This document shows positions 5,714 to 14,335 of a stretch of DNA of 14,571 nucleotides, piece by piece. This DNA is from Bacteroidota bacterium. Lineage in GTDB: Bacteria > Bacteroidota > Bacteroidia > Bacteroidales > VadinHA17. Every line of letters starts with the position of its first letter. Position 1 is the stretch's first letter. The notes under the pieces were generated by a model that saw only the letters and a program-made list of their open reading frames with translations, made no database searches and was not told the DNA's origin. Made by a program: the position numbers and the translations under genes. The DNA lies in the NCBI GenBank assembly GCA_015222065.1, contig JADFUQ010000121.1, positions 1 through 14,571 on the forward strand, written 5' to 3'.

Positions 5714-6733
5714 TTAAATATCCATCCTTGCCAGCGGCGCAATATCCAGCGAGGAAAACAATCCTTTCTTAAATTTAAAATATCCCGTAATAGCTATCAT
5801 AGCAGCATTATCTGTGGCAAATTTAAATTCCGGAAAATAGATATCCCAGTCTCTTTTCCGCGCTTCATTTGTTAGCGTATTTCGTAAAGCAGAATTTGCT
5901 GATACTCCACCTGCAACTCCTATATTATTGATTCCTGTTTTTTCCGAAGCTTTTATAAGTTTATTCAGCAAAATATCATTAATTGTTTTCTGTAAAGATG
6001 CGCACAGATCCGGTTTCCTTTTTTGCACAAAATTTTTATCCCTTTTTACTTTATCCCTGACAAAATACAGAAAAGATGTTTTCAAACCACTAAAACTAAA
6101 ATCCAGATCTTTTATCCTGGGTTTGTTAAACTGAAAAGATTCCCGATCACCCTGAACTGATAATTTATCGATCTCCGGACCTGCAGGATAAGGCAATCCA
6201 ATAACTTTTCCGCATTTATCAAATGCTTCACCGGCAGCATCATCAATTGTTCGACCAATGGTTTCCATATCTAAATAGTCTCTGATAACCATCAATTGGG
6301 TATGCCCTCCTGAAACAAGTAAACTTAAAAAAGGAAAGGACGGAATTCCGGAAGGCTTTTCTTTTTCCCTGATAAACTGTGCAAGCACATGGGCCTGAAG
6401 ATGATTCACTTCAATAATTGGTATATTTAGTGACATTGCGAATCCTTTCGCAAATGAGGTTCCAACCAACAGGGATCCTAACAAGCCAGGTCCTCTGGTA
6501 AATGCTACAGCATCAATTTCATAACGACTAATTCCCGCTGACTTTATTGCCTGTTCCACAACCGGAATAATGTTTTGCTGATGAGCTCGTGAAGCAAGCT
6601 CAGGAACCACTCCCCCATAATTCCTGTGGACATCCTGATCAGCAATTAGATTTGATAACAAATAACCATCCTGAATTACGGCAGCAGATGTATCGTCACA
6701 TGAAGACTCTATTCCCAGGATGGTAATACTCAT
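5714..6733 (-). CDS. tsaD: tRNA N6-adenosine threonylcarbamoyltransferase TsaD
   Basis: This 339-aa ASKHA-fold enzyme transfers the threonylcarbamoyl group from threonylcarbamoyl-AMP to A37 of ANN-decoding tRNAs (t6A), together with TsaB and TsaE in the cytoplasm. The full motif set is visible: GIESSCDDTSAAV (7-19), RGPGLLGSLLVG (80-91), metal ligands His111 and His115 in NHLQAH, LVSGGHT (139-145), DDAAGEAFDK (164-173), FSGLKT (214-219), GGVSAN (275-280) and the third metal ligand Asp308 in TDNAAM. Length is the family norm and the frame is intact. It is divergent from the tamB-like gene with only about 57 bp to that gene's upstream stop, an arrangement common in Bacteroidota. No clear -7 box was found for it. 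Confidence 0.97.
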   Translation of the reverse strand: MSITILGIESSCDDTSAAVIQDGYLLSNLIADQDVHRNYGGVVPELASRAHQQNIIPVVEQAIKSAGISRYEIDAVAFTRGPGLLGSLLVGTSFAKGFAMSLNIPIIEVNHLQAHVLAQFIREKEKPSGIPSFPFLSLLVSGGHTQLMVIRDYLDMETIGRTIDDAAGEAFDKCGKVIGLPYPAGPEIDKLSVQGDRESFQFNKPRIKDLDFSFSGLKTSFLYFVRDKVKRDKNFVQKRKPDLCASLQKTINDILLNKLIKASEKTGINNIGVAGGVSANSALRNTLTNEARKRDWDIYFPEFKFATDNAAMIAITGYFKFKKGLFSSLDIAPLARMDI

Positions 6734-6790
6734 TTCATTCAGGATTTATAGAAGATTTATGAACTTTTTTTCGTTTTTTTGCCTTAGAAT

Positions 6791-9700
6791 ATAAAATTCA
6801 AAAATATCAAAAAAATATACAAAATATTAATTATTCTCTTTCTTGTAATCATCGCGTTACTTGTATCCGTTTCGGTATTAATAAAAAGTCCGGCTGGTCA
6901 GAATTATTTAACAAGAAAAATTACAGAAAAGGTTACGGAAAATATTGATGCTAAAATTACTTTTAATAAAGTTAGAATAGGTCTTTTTAAAAATATCTCT
7001 TTAAGAGAACTATACATTGAAGACCAGCAGCAAGATACACTTTTGTTTTCCGAACTATTAACAGTTAATCTCAAGTCGTTTAACCGGAGTAAAAGGGAAA
7101 TTGACTTTAGAAAAATTGAGCTTCACGATGCAAGAATAAACTTTAAAACCGACTCTACAAATACAATAAACCTCAAATTTATTACCGACCGGCTTAAAAG
7201 AAAAGATACAACCAGGGTTAGATGGAAAATCAGGATGTACTCAATTAAATGCAGGAATATATTTTTCTCCTATAAGAAATATGATTCTCAAATAAACCGT
7301 AAAGGATTTGATCCAAGCGATATACAACTTTCTGATCTTAATTTTGATATCATAAACCTGCAAACACACAATGATAGTATTGACTTTACAGTGGAAAACT
7401 TCAAATGCAGGGAAAAAAGTGGTTTAGTAATCAGTAGCCTGAATTTCCACATGTATATTTCGCCACACAATCTCAACTTCTATGAAATATATTTTGTATC
7501 CCCTCAATCAAATTTGATGGCTGAAAAAATCGAACTCCTTTACAATGGATATAAAAGACTGAAGGATTTTACAAATAATGTTAAACTTAACATCAATATT
7601 AATAAATCCAGTCTTACTTCAAGGGATCTGGGTTTTTTCGCCCCCTCAATTAGCAAGATACCCGGAAAAATCAATTTAACCGGGCATCTTTTTGGTTACA
7701 TCACGAACTTAAAGGGAAAGCAAATAAAAGCAGGTTGGGGTGAAAACACCCATGTTTATTGTGACTTCGCTTTAGACGGTCTGCCCAATATTAACAAAAC
7801 TTTCATATTTATTGATATTGATTCCCTTCAAACCACCATACAGGATATTAAAAATTTAAGTACGCAAGGTAATGGAAAACCTTTATTTTTACCCAACCAA
7901 TTAGAGAAACTCGGGAAAATAACCTATACCGGTAACTTTACCGGATTTATCGATGACTTTGTTTCATACGGAGAATTCAATTCAGATTTGGGTCTAATAT
8001 CTACCGATCTGACAATTGAACCTGATACAGCCATGCTTATTAAATATAGCGGAAAAATGAAAACCGACAATTTTAACCTGGGTGAATTATTTGATAATAC
8101 TGGCCGCGTAGGCAATATAACTATGGATATTCAAGTTAATGGCTATAGTACTGAAAACAGATATAAAGCAACCCTTGAAGGAAATATTGCTGATTTCTTC
8201 CTGAATGAATATCATTATAAAAACATTAACCTTTCCGGCGAATTTACACCAAAAGCTTATGACGGTTCAGTATTTATTAAAGATCCGAATATTGAACTTA
8301 ATTTTCTTGGTAGTCTGGATTTTTCAGGTGAAATACCTGAATTTGACTTCACAGCTAATGTACCAAAAGCAAACCTTTACGATTTACACATTGAACCAAA
8401 AGATACTAATTCATTCCTTTCCTTCCTTCTTACAGCAAATTTTAAAGGTAATAATCTTGATGATCTCGAGGGAAAGATCAACCTGATCAATTCCACTTAC
8501 CGAAAAATTGATGAAGAACTCCACGTATATGATTTTTCACTTTCTGCTCTAAACCAGAATGATACAAATCAGCTAATACTTAAAACCGACTTTGTCGATG
8601 CATTTATTACCGGAAAGTATAACTTCACCCAACTGAGAAGTTCCTGTAAATATTTGTTTAGCAGCATCATACCTTCGCTTACCCCGACTAAAGCAAATAC
8701 AATTAAAAAGCAGGACAACCACTTTGATTTTAGTATCCAATTAAAAGATACCCGAAACCTTAGCAAATTTTTGTTCCCGTCATTTACTATTTCTCCCAAT
8801 TCAACTTTTGCAGGAAAATTTTATCCATTTGATAACTACTTCCTGGTTAAAGGAGAGGCGGAAAATTTCACATATAAAGGAAATGAGCTTAATAAAATAC
8901 AGTTGAATGCAGAATGTTCTGACTCCCTCTTTTCTCTCAAACTCACAAGCAATAAGCTTGTTATGAACAACAAACTTGATCTGGACAATTTTTCAATAAC
9001 AAGTAATGCCGGTAATGATACTGTTCGTTTTGAAATAAGTTGGATTGACAAGGCTACACGCAATTTGCTAAGTCAAATAAAGGCTATTGCCGGTTTCAAA
9101 AATGAACAGAAACAGTTAACACCTTTAATAAACATCTCATTTTTACCAACCAATCTGTACATAAGAAACAGTATCTGTAAAATAAATCCCGGCACGATTA
9201 CTATCGATACAACCTCGCTAATGGTAAAAAACTTCTCAATTAATAAAAAAGAACAGTGGTTAAAAGTACAAGGATGCATTTCAGAACAATATGAAGATAC
9301 CCTGTTATTGCAATTCAAAGGCTTAAACCTTTCGTCATTAAATACTATTTCTAAAGGTGAGAAGATTCAATTAACTGGCATAATAAACGGTGATATCAGT
9401 TTGTCAAACTTATATAATAATCCCTTATTTCAAACAAATATTAATATAGATGATCTTCTGATAAATAATGAACCACTTGGAAATACATTAATAACCAGTA
9501 CCTGGGACACTATAAATAAACAGTTGCATATAGAGGCATCTTCAAACCGGGGCAAACTCAAAACCCTTAATATCAAAGGCGATTATGAACCCGACAGTAA
9601 AGAAATTGAATTCTCTCTTTCCCTGAATAAACTCAGGTTAAATATCTTCAGGCCATTCATAAGCAAAATTTCTTCTGAACTAAACGGAATTGCTACTGGT

Positions 9701-11230
9701 AATATTATTCTAAATGGAACATTATCAAAACCGACAACAAATGGAGTTATTAAACTGCAAAAGACCTCTTTTCTTTTAGATTTTTTCAATACCCGTTACA
9801 CATTTACTGATCAAATAAAGGTTGTAGATAATATTATCAAATTTGAAGATATCAGGATATTCGATCCTGAAGGAAACCAGGCAATTATTAACGGGAATAT
9901 CAAAAATAATTACTATAAAAATTTCAACATAGATTTGAAAATTGATGCGAATAATTTTCTTCTTATGAACACCATGGAAAAGCATAATAACCAGTTTTAT
10001 GGTACTGCGTATGGTTCAGGAATAGTTAATATCAGCGGTCCACCGAAAGACCTTTATATCCAGGTATCCTTAAAAACAGACAAAAATACCCATTTCTTTC
10101 TGCCGCTTTCTTCGGGGGAAGAATTTGACAAATTTAATTTTGTAATCTTTGTGGATAACGCGAATCAAACGGATAAAGAAAAAACAGAAATCCTTAAAGC
10201 AAAGGATAATATACCAAAAATAAACCTGGATCTTGAGATTACATCTGATGCTGAAGCACAACTTATTTTCAACACCAACACAGGTGATAATATAAAAGGA
10301 AGAGGTTCCGGAAATCTCAACCTGCAAATTAATAACCCCGGAGAATTGGATATTTTCGGTACTTATACAATAGAGCAGGGTGAATATCTTTTTTCTTTAC
10401 AAAACATAATCAATAAAAAATTTAAGGTCAGGGATGGTGGTACAATAACCTGGAATGGCAACCCACTGGAAGCCAATATGGATATAGAAGCTGTTTATGA
10501 TACCAAAGCTTCATTATACGAACTTTTCCTGAACGAGGAATACAGGCGAAGAATACCTGTTGAATGTCAACTACATCTTACAGGGAAAATCCAAAACCCA
10601 ACAATTGACTTTGGGATCGAATTGCCAACTGCTGACCAGGAAACCAGGACAAACCTGGAGAATGCCATAAACACACAGGAAGAAATGAGCAAACAATTCC
10701 TGTCATTGATTGTTATTAATAGTTTTCTGCCAAATACAAATTACGTTCCACCAACCTCTCAATCTATAACTTCCAGTTACACACCGGCAGTAGGTGTAAC
10801 AACAAGCGAACTCCTTTCTAATCAGTTAAGCAACTGGCTTTCACAAATCAGTAACGATTTTGATATAGGATTCAGATACAGACCCGGTGATGAAATATCC
10901 AATAATGAAGTTGAAGTTGCCCTGTCAACTCAATTACTAAATGACCGTGTAAGTATTAACGGTAATGTAGATGTGGGTGGTAATGAAACCTCTACAAATA
11001 CAAGCAATATCGTTGGGGACTTTACAGTTGACGTCAAGATTAATAAAAGTGGAAAACTCAGGGTTAAAGCTTTCACAAGAGCTAATGATAAATTGCTGTA
11101 TGAATGGTCACCATACACACAGGGCGTTGGACTTTTTTACAGGGAGGAATTTGATCATTTCGACCAACTAATGCAAAGATACTGGAACAAAATATTCAGA
11201 AGAAAAAATGAAGGTGAAAAAGGAAAATGA
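6791..11230 (+). CDS. tamB: TamB-like translocation and assembly module protein (DUF490)
   Basis: This giant protein is 1479 aa if read from 6791, or 1395 aa from the first usual start, TTG at 7043. The upstream codons clearly belong: a Lys-rich N-end, a hydrophobic signal anchor (ILIILFLVIIALLVSVSVLI, codons from 6824), then AGQNYLTRKI and the typical TamB repeat start VRIGLFKNISLRELYIED. Yet no ATG, GTG or TTG lies between the in-frame stop TAG (6785-6787) and 7043. Candidate starts are ATA at 6791 or ATC at 6806. The body is a long run of beta-strand repeats, and the C-terminal DUF490 part contains NWLSQISNDFDIGFRYRPGDE and ends GVGLFYREEFDHFDQ. In this family the protein is inner-membrane anchored, spans the periplasm as a lipid-conducting beta-taco and supports outer-membrane protein or lipid transport. 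The divergent tsaD neighbour fits. Confidence 0.9.
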   Translation: MKFKNIKKIYKILIILFLVIIALLVSVSVLIKSPAGQNYLTRKITEKVTENIDAKITFNKVRIGLFKNISLRELYIEDQQQDTLLFSELLTVNLKSFNRSKREIDFRKIELHDARINFKTDSTNTINLKFITDRLKRKDTTRVRWKIRMYSIKCRNIFFSYKKYDSQINRKGFDPSDIQLSDLNFDIINLQTHNDSIDFTVENFKCREKSGLVISSLNFHMYISPHNLNFYEIYFVSPQSNLMAEKIELLYNGYKRLKDFTNNVKLNININKSSLTSRDLGFFAPSISKIPGKINLTGHLFGYITNLKGKQIKAGWGENTHVYCDFALDGLPNINKTFIFIDIDSLQTTIQDIKNLSTQGNGKPLFLPNQLEKLGKITYTGNFTGFIDDFVSYGEFNSDLGLISTDLTIEPDTAMLIKYSGKMKTDNFNLGELFDNTGRVGNITMDIQVNGYSTENRYKATLEGNIADFFLNEYHYKNINLSGEFTPKAYDGSVFIKDPNIELNFLGSLDFSGEIPEFDFTANVPKANLYDLHIEPKDTNSFLSFLLTANFKGNNLDDLEGKINLINSTYRKIDEELHVYDFSLSALNQNDTNQLILKTDFVDAFITGKYNFTQLRSSCKYLFSSIIPSLTPTKANTIKKQDNHFDFSIQLKDTRNLSKFLFPSFTISPNSTFAGKFYPFDNYFLVKGEAENFTYKGNELNKIQLNAECSDSLFSLKLTSNKLVMNNKLDLDNFSITSNAGNDTVRFEISWIDKATRNLLSQIKAIAGFKNEQKQLTPLINISFLPTNLYIRNSICKINPGTITIDTTSLMVKNFSINKKEQWLKVQGCISEQYEDTLLLQFKGLNLSSLNTISKGEKIQLTGIINGDISLSNLYNNPLFQTNINIDDLLINNEPLGNTLITSTWDTINKQLHIEASSNRGKLKTLNIKGDYEPDSKEIEFSLSLNKLRLNIFRPFISKISSELNGIATGNIILNGTLSKPTTNGVIKLQKTSFLLDFFNTRYTFTDQIKVVDNIIKFEDIRIFDPEGNQAIINGNIKNNYYKNFNIDLKIDANNFLLMNTMEKHNNQFYGTAYGSGIVNISGPPKDLYIQVSLKTDKNTHFFLPLSSGEEFDKFNFVIFVDNANQTDKEKTEILKAKDNIPKINLDLEITSDAEAQLIFNTNTGDNIKGRGSGNLNLQINNPGELDIFGTYTIEQGEYLFSLQNIINKKFKVRDGGTITWNGNPLEANMDIEAVYDTKASLYELFLNEEYRRRIPVECQLHLTGKIQNPTIDFGIELPTADQETRTNLENAINTQEEMSKQFLSLIVINSFLPNTNYVPPTSQSITSSYTPAVGVTTSELLSNQLSNWLSQISNDFDIGFRYRPGDEISNNEVEVALSTQLLNDRVSINGNVDVGGNETSTNTSNIVGDFTVDVKINKSGKLRVKAFTRANDKLLYEWSPYTQGVGLFYREEFDHFDQLMQRYWNKIFRRKNEGEKGK

Positions 11231-11343
11231 TATAATTTATGCGAACGCGATCAATAAAGTTATAATTCCGATACATCGAGATATACTTTTTTGATTTATG
11301 TTTCGTTTTTTTTGTAATTTCGCAATAAATTAATTCAATAACA
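11231..11343. other. Spacer between tamB and exbB
   Basis: This is a 113-bp AT-rich non-coding gap. No convincing T-tailed hairpin ends the tamB transcript; only a weak tataa..ttata pairing around 11231-11265 is visible. The exbB promoter occupies the right half (listed separately). Confidence 0.4.
11291..11322 (+). promoter_or_regulatory. Putative promoter of the exbB-exbD-tonB operon
   Basis: TTG at 11291-11293 and TAATTTCG at 11315-11322 are separated by 21 bp. The downstream box matches TAnnTTTG at seven of eight positions (C for the last T). The spacing fits the Bacteroidota sigma-A pattern. The ATG lies 21 bp after the box, giving a short leader without Shine-Dalgarno sequence. Confidence 0.5.
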
Positions 11344-12045
11344 ATGAACAATATGCTCTTAATTCAATTATTACAGATCACTCTTCAGGATACGGTTTCA
11401 AATCAGACCGGAGAGGCAGAAGAAACCTTGTCCTACTGGGATTTAGCATTTAAAGGCGGTTGGGTTATGATACCCATTATCCTTTTATCACTGATTGCTG
11501 TTTATATTTTCATTGAACGGTATTTTATGATCCGGAAATTATCAACAGAAGATGTCAATTTTATGGACAGAATAAAGGATTTTATTCATGATGAAAAGAT
11601 CGAATCAGCTCAAATGTTATGCCAGTCAATTGATTCTCCAACCTCGAGAATGATTGAAAAGGGAATACAAAGAATTGGCAGGCCACTTAACGACATAAAT
11701 GCCGCTATTGAAAATATAGGGAAACTTGAAATCTACAAACTCGAAAAAGGTCTGCCTACACTTGCAACTGTTGCCGGAGCTGCTCCTATGATAGGATTTC
11801 TTGGTACTGTAATGGGGATGATAATTGCTTTTTACGATATGTCAAACGCCGGAAGTAATATCAATGTCGCACTTCTTTCAAATGGAATATACACTGCTAT
11901 GGTTACAACAGTAGCCGGATTGATCGTTGGAATTATCGCTTATTTCGCATATAATATTCTTGTTGCAAAAGTTGAGAAGATAGTATATCATCTGGAAGCA
12001 AGAACTTCAGAATTTATGGATTTACTTAACGAGCCCGTTAGTTAG
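11344..12045 (+). CDS. exbB: ExbB/TolQ/MotA-family proton channel protein
   Basis: This 233-aa inner-membrane protein has three membrane segments: about 39-60, 136-163 and 181-206, with a cytoplasmic loop of about 75 residues between the first two. That is the ExbB/TolQ topology. The hallmark stretch APMIGFLGTVMGMI (147-160) and the third helix with TAMVTTVAGLIVG (184-196) contain the conserved pore threonines (Thr155 and Thr188/Thr189). With the ExbD-like protein encoded next it should form the proton channel that energises the TonB-like protein. A non-homologous N-terminal extension of about 30 mostly polar residues precedes the first helix; an alternative ATG at 11353 would shorten it by three residues. 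It heads a tight three-gene operon. Confidence 0.92.
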   Translation: MNNMLLIQLLQITLQDTVSNQTGEAEETLSYWDLAFKGGWVMIPIILLSLIAVYIFIERYFMIRKLSTEDVNFMDRIKDFIHDEKIESAQMLCQSIDSPTSRMIEKGIQRIGRPLNDINAAIENIGKLEIYKLEKGLPTLATVAGAAPMIGFLGTVMGMIIAFYDMSNAGSNINVALLSNGIYTAMVTTVAGLIVGIIAYFAYNILVAKVEKIVYHLEARTSEFMDLLNEPVS

Positions 12046-12068
12046 TTTTATTTAATGCTTCAATAAAT

Positions 12069-12461
12069 ATGGCACTTACCTCCAGAAATAAAGTGAGCCC
12101 GAACTTCAGTATGTCAGGAATGACCGACATAGTATTTCTGTTGCTTATTTTCTTCATGATCACTTCAACTCTTATACATCCCACTGCTCTGAAACTTCTG
12201 CTTCCTAAAAGCAGTCATCAAACATCTGCCAAACCGCTTACTACTGTGTCAATTACCCGCGATCTTCAATATTACATTGAAGACCAACTTGTTGAAGCTA
12301 ATGATCTGGAACAGATTTTGCAGCAAAAGATTGGGAATAATCCCGATATATACATTTCATTGCATGCTGATAAGTCTATACCACTTGAATATGCTGTAAA
12401 AGTAATGAACATTGCTAAAAACAATAATTATAAATTGATTTTAGCAACAACACCTGAATAA
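12069..12461 (+). CDS. exbD: ExbD/TolR-family biopolymer transport protein
   Basis: This 130-aa single-span protein has a short cytoplasmic N-end, then MTDIVFLLLIFFMITSTL (18-35) as the transmembrane helix. Asp20 is at the position of the essential protonatable Asp of ExbD (Asp25) and TolR (Asp23) of E. coli. The periplasmic domain (about 40-130) has the usual pattern: VSITRDLQYYIEDQLV, then DIYISLHADKSIPLEYAVKVMNIAKNNNYKLILAT. It works with ExbB in the proton-driven motor. It starts 23 bp after exbB and is followed by tonB after only 2 bp. The length is typical. Confidence 0.93.
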   Translation: MALTSRNKVSPNFSMSGMTDIVFLLLIFFMITSTLIHPTALKLLLPKSSHQTSAKPLTTVSITRDLQYYIEDQLVEANDLEQILQQKIGNNPDIYISLHADKSIPLEYAVKVMNIAKNNNYKLILATTPE

Positions 12462-12463
12462 TT

Positions 12464-13390
12464 ATGTCAGGTTTTATTATAAAACATAAAAGGGGAATTG
12501 CCGGCACCCTGATTTTTCATGTTGGGTTGGCTATTCTTTTTATTTTTTCAGGCTTAATTACTCCTCTGCCATTACCCGAAGAAGAAGGTATTTTAATAAA
12601 TTTTGGCACAAGCTCTGAAGGAGAAGGATTTATTGAACCTTCCGCTACATTACAAACTCAGGCAATTGAACAACCGGAACCAGTACCTTCCGAAATAGCA
12701 ATTCAATCAGGGGAATCTGAAGAAGAAATTCTGACACAGGATTTCGAAGAAGCCCCTGCTGTTGAATCTGATAAAAAGACTTCTGAAAACCAGGAAGATG
12801 TAAAAGCACTTGAGGAAGAACGGAAAAGAGAGGAAGAACTTAAAAGACAACGGTTGGAAAAGATTGAGCGTGAAAGACTTGAAGAACTTGAGAGGCAACG
12901 ACAAGAGGAGCTGGAGAGACAAAGAATTATTGAAGAACAAAAACGCATTGAGGAAATTACTGACCGCACCAGGAATGCTCTTTCAAATGCCCGTAACAAT
13001 TCTGATAATACTGCCACCGGCGAAGGTGAAACAACCGGGCAGGGAAACCAGGGAAGCGAAACCGGATCAGTAAATTCAGATAATCATTCTTCAGGATTAA
13101 GTGGTCTGGGTGATAAAGGAATATCCTACAGTCTTGCAGGCCGTACTCCCCAATCGTTGCCAAAACCGGAATATAACTACCAGGCTGAAGGTATTGTAGT
13201 TGTAGAGGTAACAGTAAACCAAAATGGCAATGTTACCAAAGCAACTGCCGGTGTAAAGGGGTCAACCACACTCGATAATAATCTTCTCAGAGCTGCACAA
13301 AAAGCAGCGCTTGCAGCAAAATTTGACAGGAAACCCAATGCCGCTGCATTTCAGAAAGGGACAATAACCTACCACTTCCTGCTTCAGTAG
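12464..13390 (+). CDS. tonB: TonB-like energy transducer with TolA-like coiled coil
   Basis: This 308-aa protein has an N-terminal signal anchor (about 11-31) in which Thr15 and His19 keep the SxxxH spacing by which TonB contacts ExbB/ExbD. An acidic Pro/Glu segment (34-110) is followed by an extremely charged Glu/Arg/Lys heptad region (about 112-168), almost certainly a long coiled coil as in TolA. A Gly/Ser/Asn-rich linker follows (176-218). The C-terminal domain (about 232-308) is TonB-like: PKPEYNYQAEGIVVVEVTVN, then NGNVTKA, LDNNLLRAAQKAALAAKF and a final beta strand. The usual Pro-Lys/Pro-Glu rod of TonB is absent. It probably spans the periplasm and energises outer-membrane receptors, but a Tol-Pal-like role cannot be excluded, as the three-gene set would fit either. 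Confidence 0.85.
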   Translation: MSGFIIKHKRGIAGTLIFHVGLAILFIFSGLITPLPLPEEEGILINFGTSSEGEGFIEPSATLQTQAIEQPEPVPSEIAIQSGESEEEILTQDFEEAPAVESDKKTSENQEDVKALEEERKREEELKRQRLEKIERERLEELERQRQEELERQRIIEEQKRIEEITDRTRNALSNARNNSDNTATGEGETTGQGNQGSETGSVNSDNHSSGLSGLGDKGISYSLAGRTPQSLPKPEYNYQAEGIVVVEVTVNQNGNVTKATAGVKGSTTLDNNLLRAAQKAALAAKFDRKPNAAAFQKGTITYHFLLQ

Positions 13391-13411
13391 TAGTTGAGTA
13401 AGGAGAAGAAA

Positions 13412-13488
13412 AGTCAAAAGTCAAAAGGGAAGAGAGAAGAGCCAAGGGCGAAGGCGTGAACTCGTAACTCGTAACCCGTAACCCGTAA
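13412..13488. repeat. Eleven-unit heptamer-phased repeat tract
   Basis: Seventy-seven bases divide without any slip into eleven 7-bp units. The series starts with agtcaaa twice (13412-13425) and drifts through agggaag, agagaag, agccaag, ggcgaag and gcgtgaa. It ends with ctcgtaa twice and cccgtaa twice (13461-13488). All units share purine-rich ends in aa or ag. A looser period-7 pattern (gaatgaa, gaagtaa) continues to about 13558. It fills the gap between convergent tonB and the TauE-like gene and does not encode a credible protein. Confidence 0.8.
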
Positions 13489-13561
13489 CACTTTGGAAGA
13501 ATGTAAATGTAAAATTTTAAATATAGAATGAAGAAGTAAGAAGATGTGAGTAAGGTGCGTA

Positions 13562-14335
13562 TTAGAACAACCTCGAAATATATTCAAAAAGGCCCAGGAA
13601 TTTTGCCGATGCAATTATTATTACGATCAACAATATATATCTGACAAATTTCACTCCCCAGTTTACAGCAAATTTAGCAGCAACAAAAGCTCCCGCCATA
13701 TTTCCAACCGCAAGTATAAGACCCATTTTATAGTTAACCTGGTGGTTTACCATAAAAATCGCAAGAGCAAATATTGTATATATCAGAACTATGAAAATTT
13801 TTAATGCATTAGCTTTTATCAGGTCAGCGCCTGCACCAAGAACAAGACCTGCAAGGAGGAAAAATCCTACACCTGCCTGGATAAATCCCCCGTAAATACC
13901 AATGAAAAAAAAGATCACCATTTGCAGTATGGTAGGCTTACCAATAGTTTTGCCAACCTGTCCTTTAATCCACTTGTCAGGTTTATAAAGTATAATAAAG
14001 AACATGAATAGTAATAGTCCGCCAATAGTCTTTCTCATTAATTCTTCATTAAACCCCACAGCTATTTGCGCACCAATAACAGAACCCAGAACTGCTGGAA
14101 TGGCAAGCCGGTAACCTTCTTTAAACTCAAAGACCTTCTGTTTTTTGAAAGTACTGACACCCACAATATTTTGCAGTAATATTGCAATCCGGTTAGTGCC
14201 ATTGGCAATATTAGCAGGTAAACCAAGAAACATCAGCAATGGAAGCGTCAGAAGAGAACCACTTCCTGCTAAAGTATTTATAAATCCGGCAATAAAACCA
14301 ACAAAAATTACAGCAAAATAAATATACCATTCCAT
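13562..14335 (-). CDS. TauE/SafE-family (TSUP) sulfite/anion exporter
   Basis: This 257-aa polytopic inner-membrane protein has about eight hydrophobic segments: roughly 5-23, 27-45, 77-95, 103-117, 137-152, 154-171, 176-196 and 203-248 (probably two spans). The two family repeats each carry the expected Gly-rich motif: GFINTLAGSGSLLTLPLL (17-34) and GIYGGFIQAGVGFFLLAGL (146-164). Members move sulfite, sulfoacetate, other organosulfur anions or similar small anions; the exact substrate cannot be read from sequence. CysH in the same window makes sulfite, but the genes are 11 kb apart and no operon links them. It is convergent with tonB across a repeat tract. No clear -7 box lies upstream. Confidence 0.9.
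   Translation of the reverse strand: MEWYIYFAVIFVGFIAGFINTLAGSGSLLTLPLLMFLGLPANIANGTNRIAILLQNIVGVSTFKKQKVFEFKEGYRLAIPAVLGSVIGAQIAVGFNEELMRKTIGGLLLFMFFIILYKPDKWIKGQVGKTIGKPTILQMVIFFFIGIYGGFIQAGVGFFLLAGLVLGAGADLIKANALKIFIVLIYTIFALAIFMVNHQVNYKMGLILAVGNMAGAFVAAKFAVNWGVKFVRYILLIVIIIASAKFLGLFEYISRLF

Noticed and set aside
6759..6794. ATG at 6759 as the tamB start
   Set aside because: It is in another frame and stops at 6792-6794. The tamB frame itself is closed by TAG at 6785-6787, so a simple frameshift from this ATG does not restore it.
8205..8486. 93-aa plus-strand frame inside the tamB-like gene
   Set aside because: It is an out-of-frame shadow of a long, well supported coding region.
12703..13017. 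Antisense 104-aa Ser/Arg-rich open frame
   Set aside because: It is the mirror of the charged coiled-coil codons of the tonB-like gene. It has low complexity and no promoter, and the sense frame is clearly real.
13412..13488. Ordinary simple-sequence microsatellite
   Set aside because: The units are not identical; only the 7-bp step is kept, so slippage of one motif does not explain it.
13414..13614. Minus-strand 66-aa frame across the heptamer tract
   Set aside because: It consists mostly of repeat DNA, overlaps the real TauE-like 3' end and has no recognisable protein features.
1491..14335. Functional sulfur module linking cysH and the TauE/SafE-like exporter
   Set aside because: The genes are over 11 kb apart, not in an operon, and TSUP substrates vary, so the link rests on family names only.
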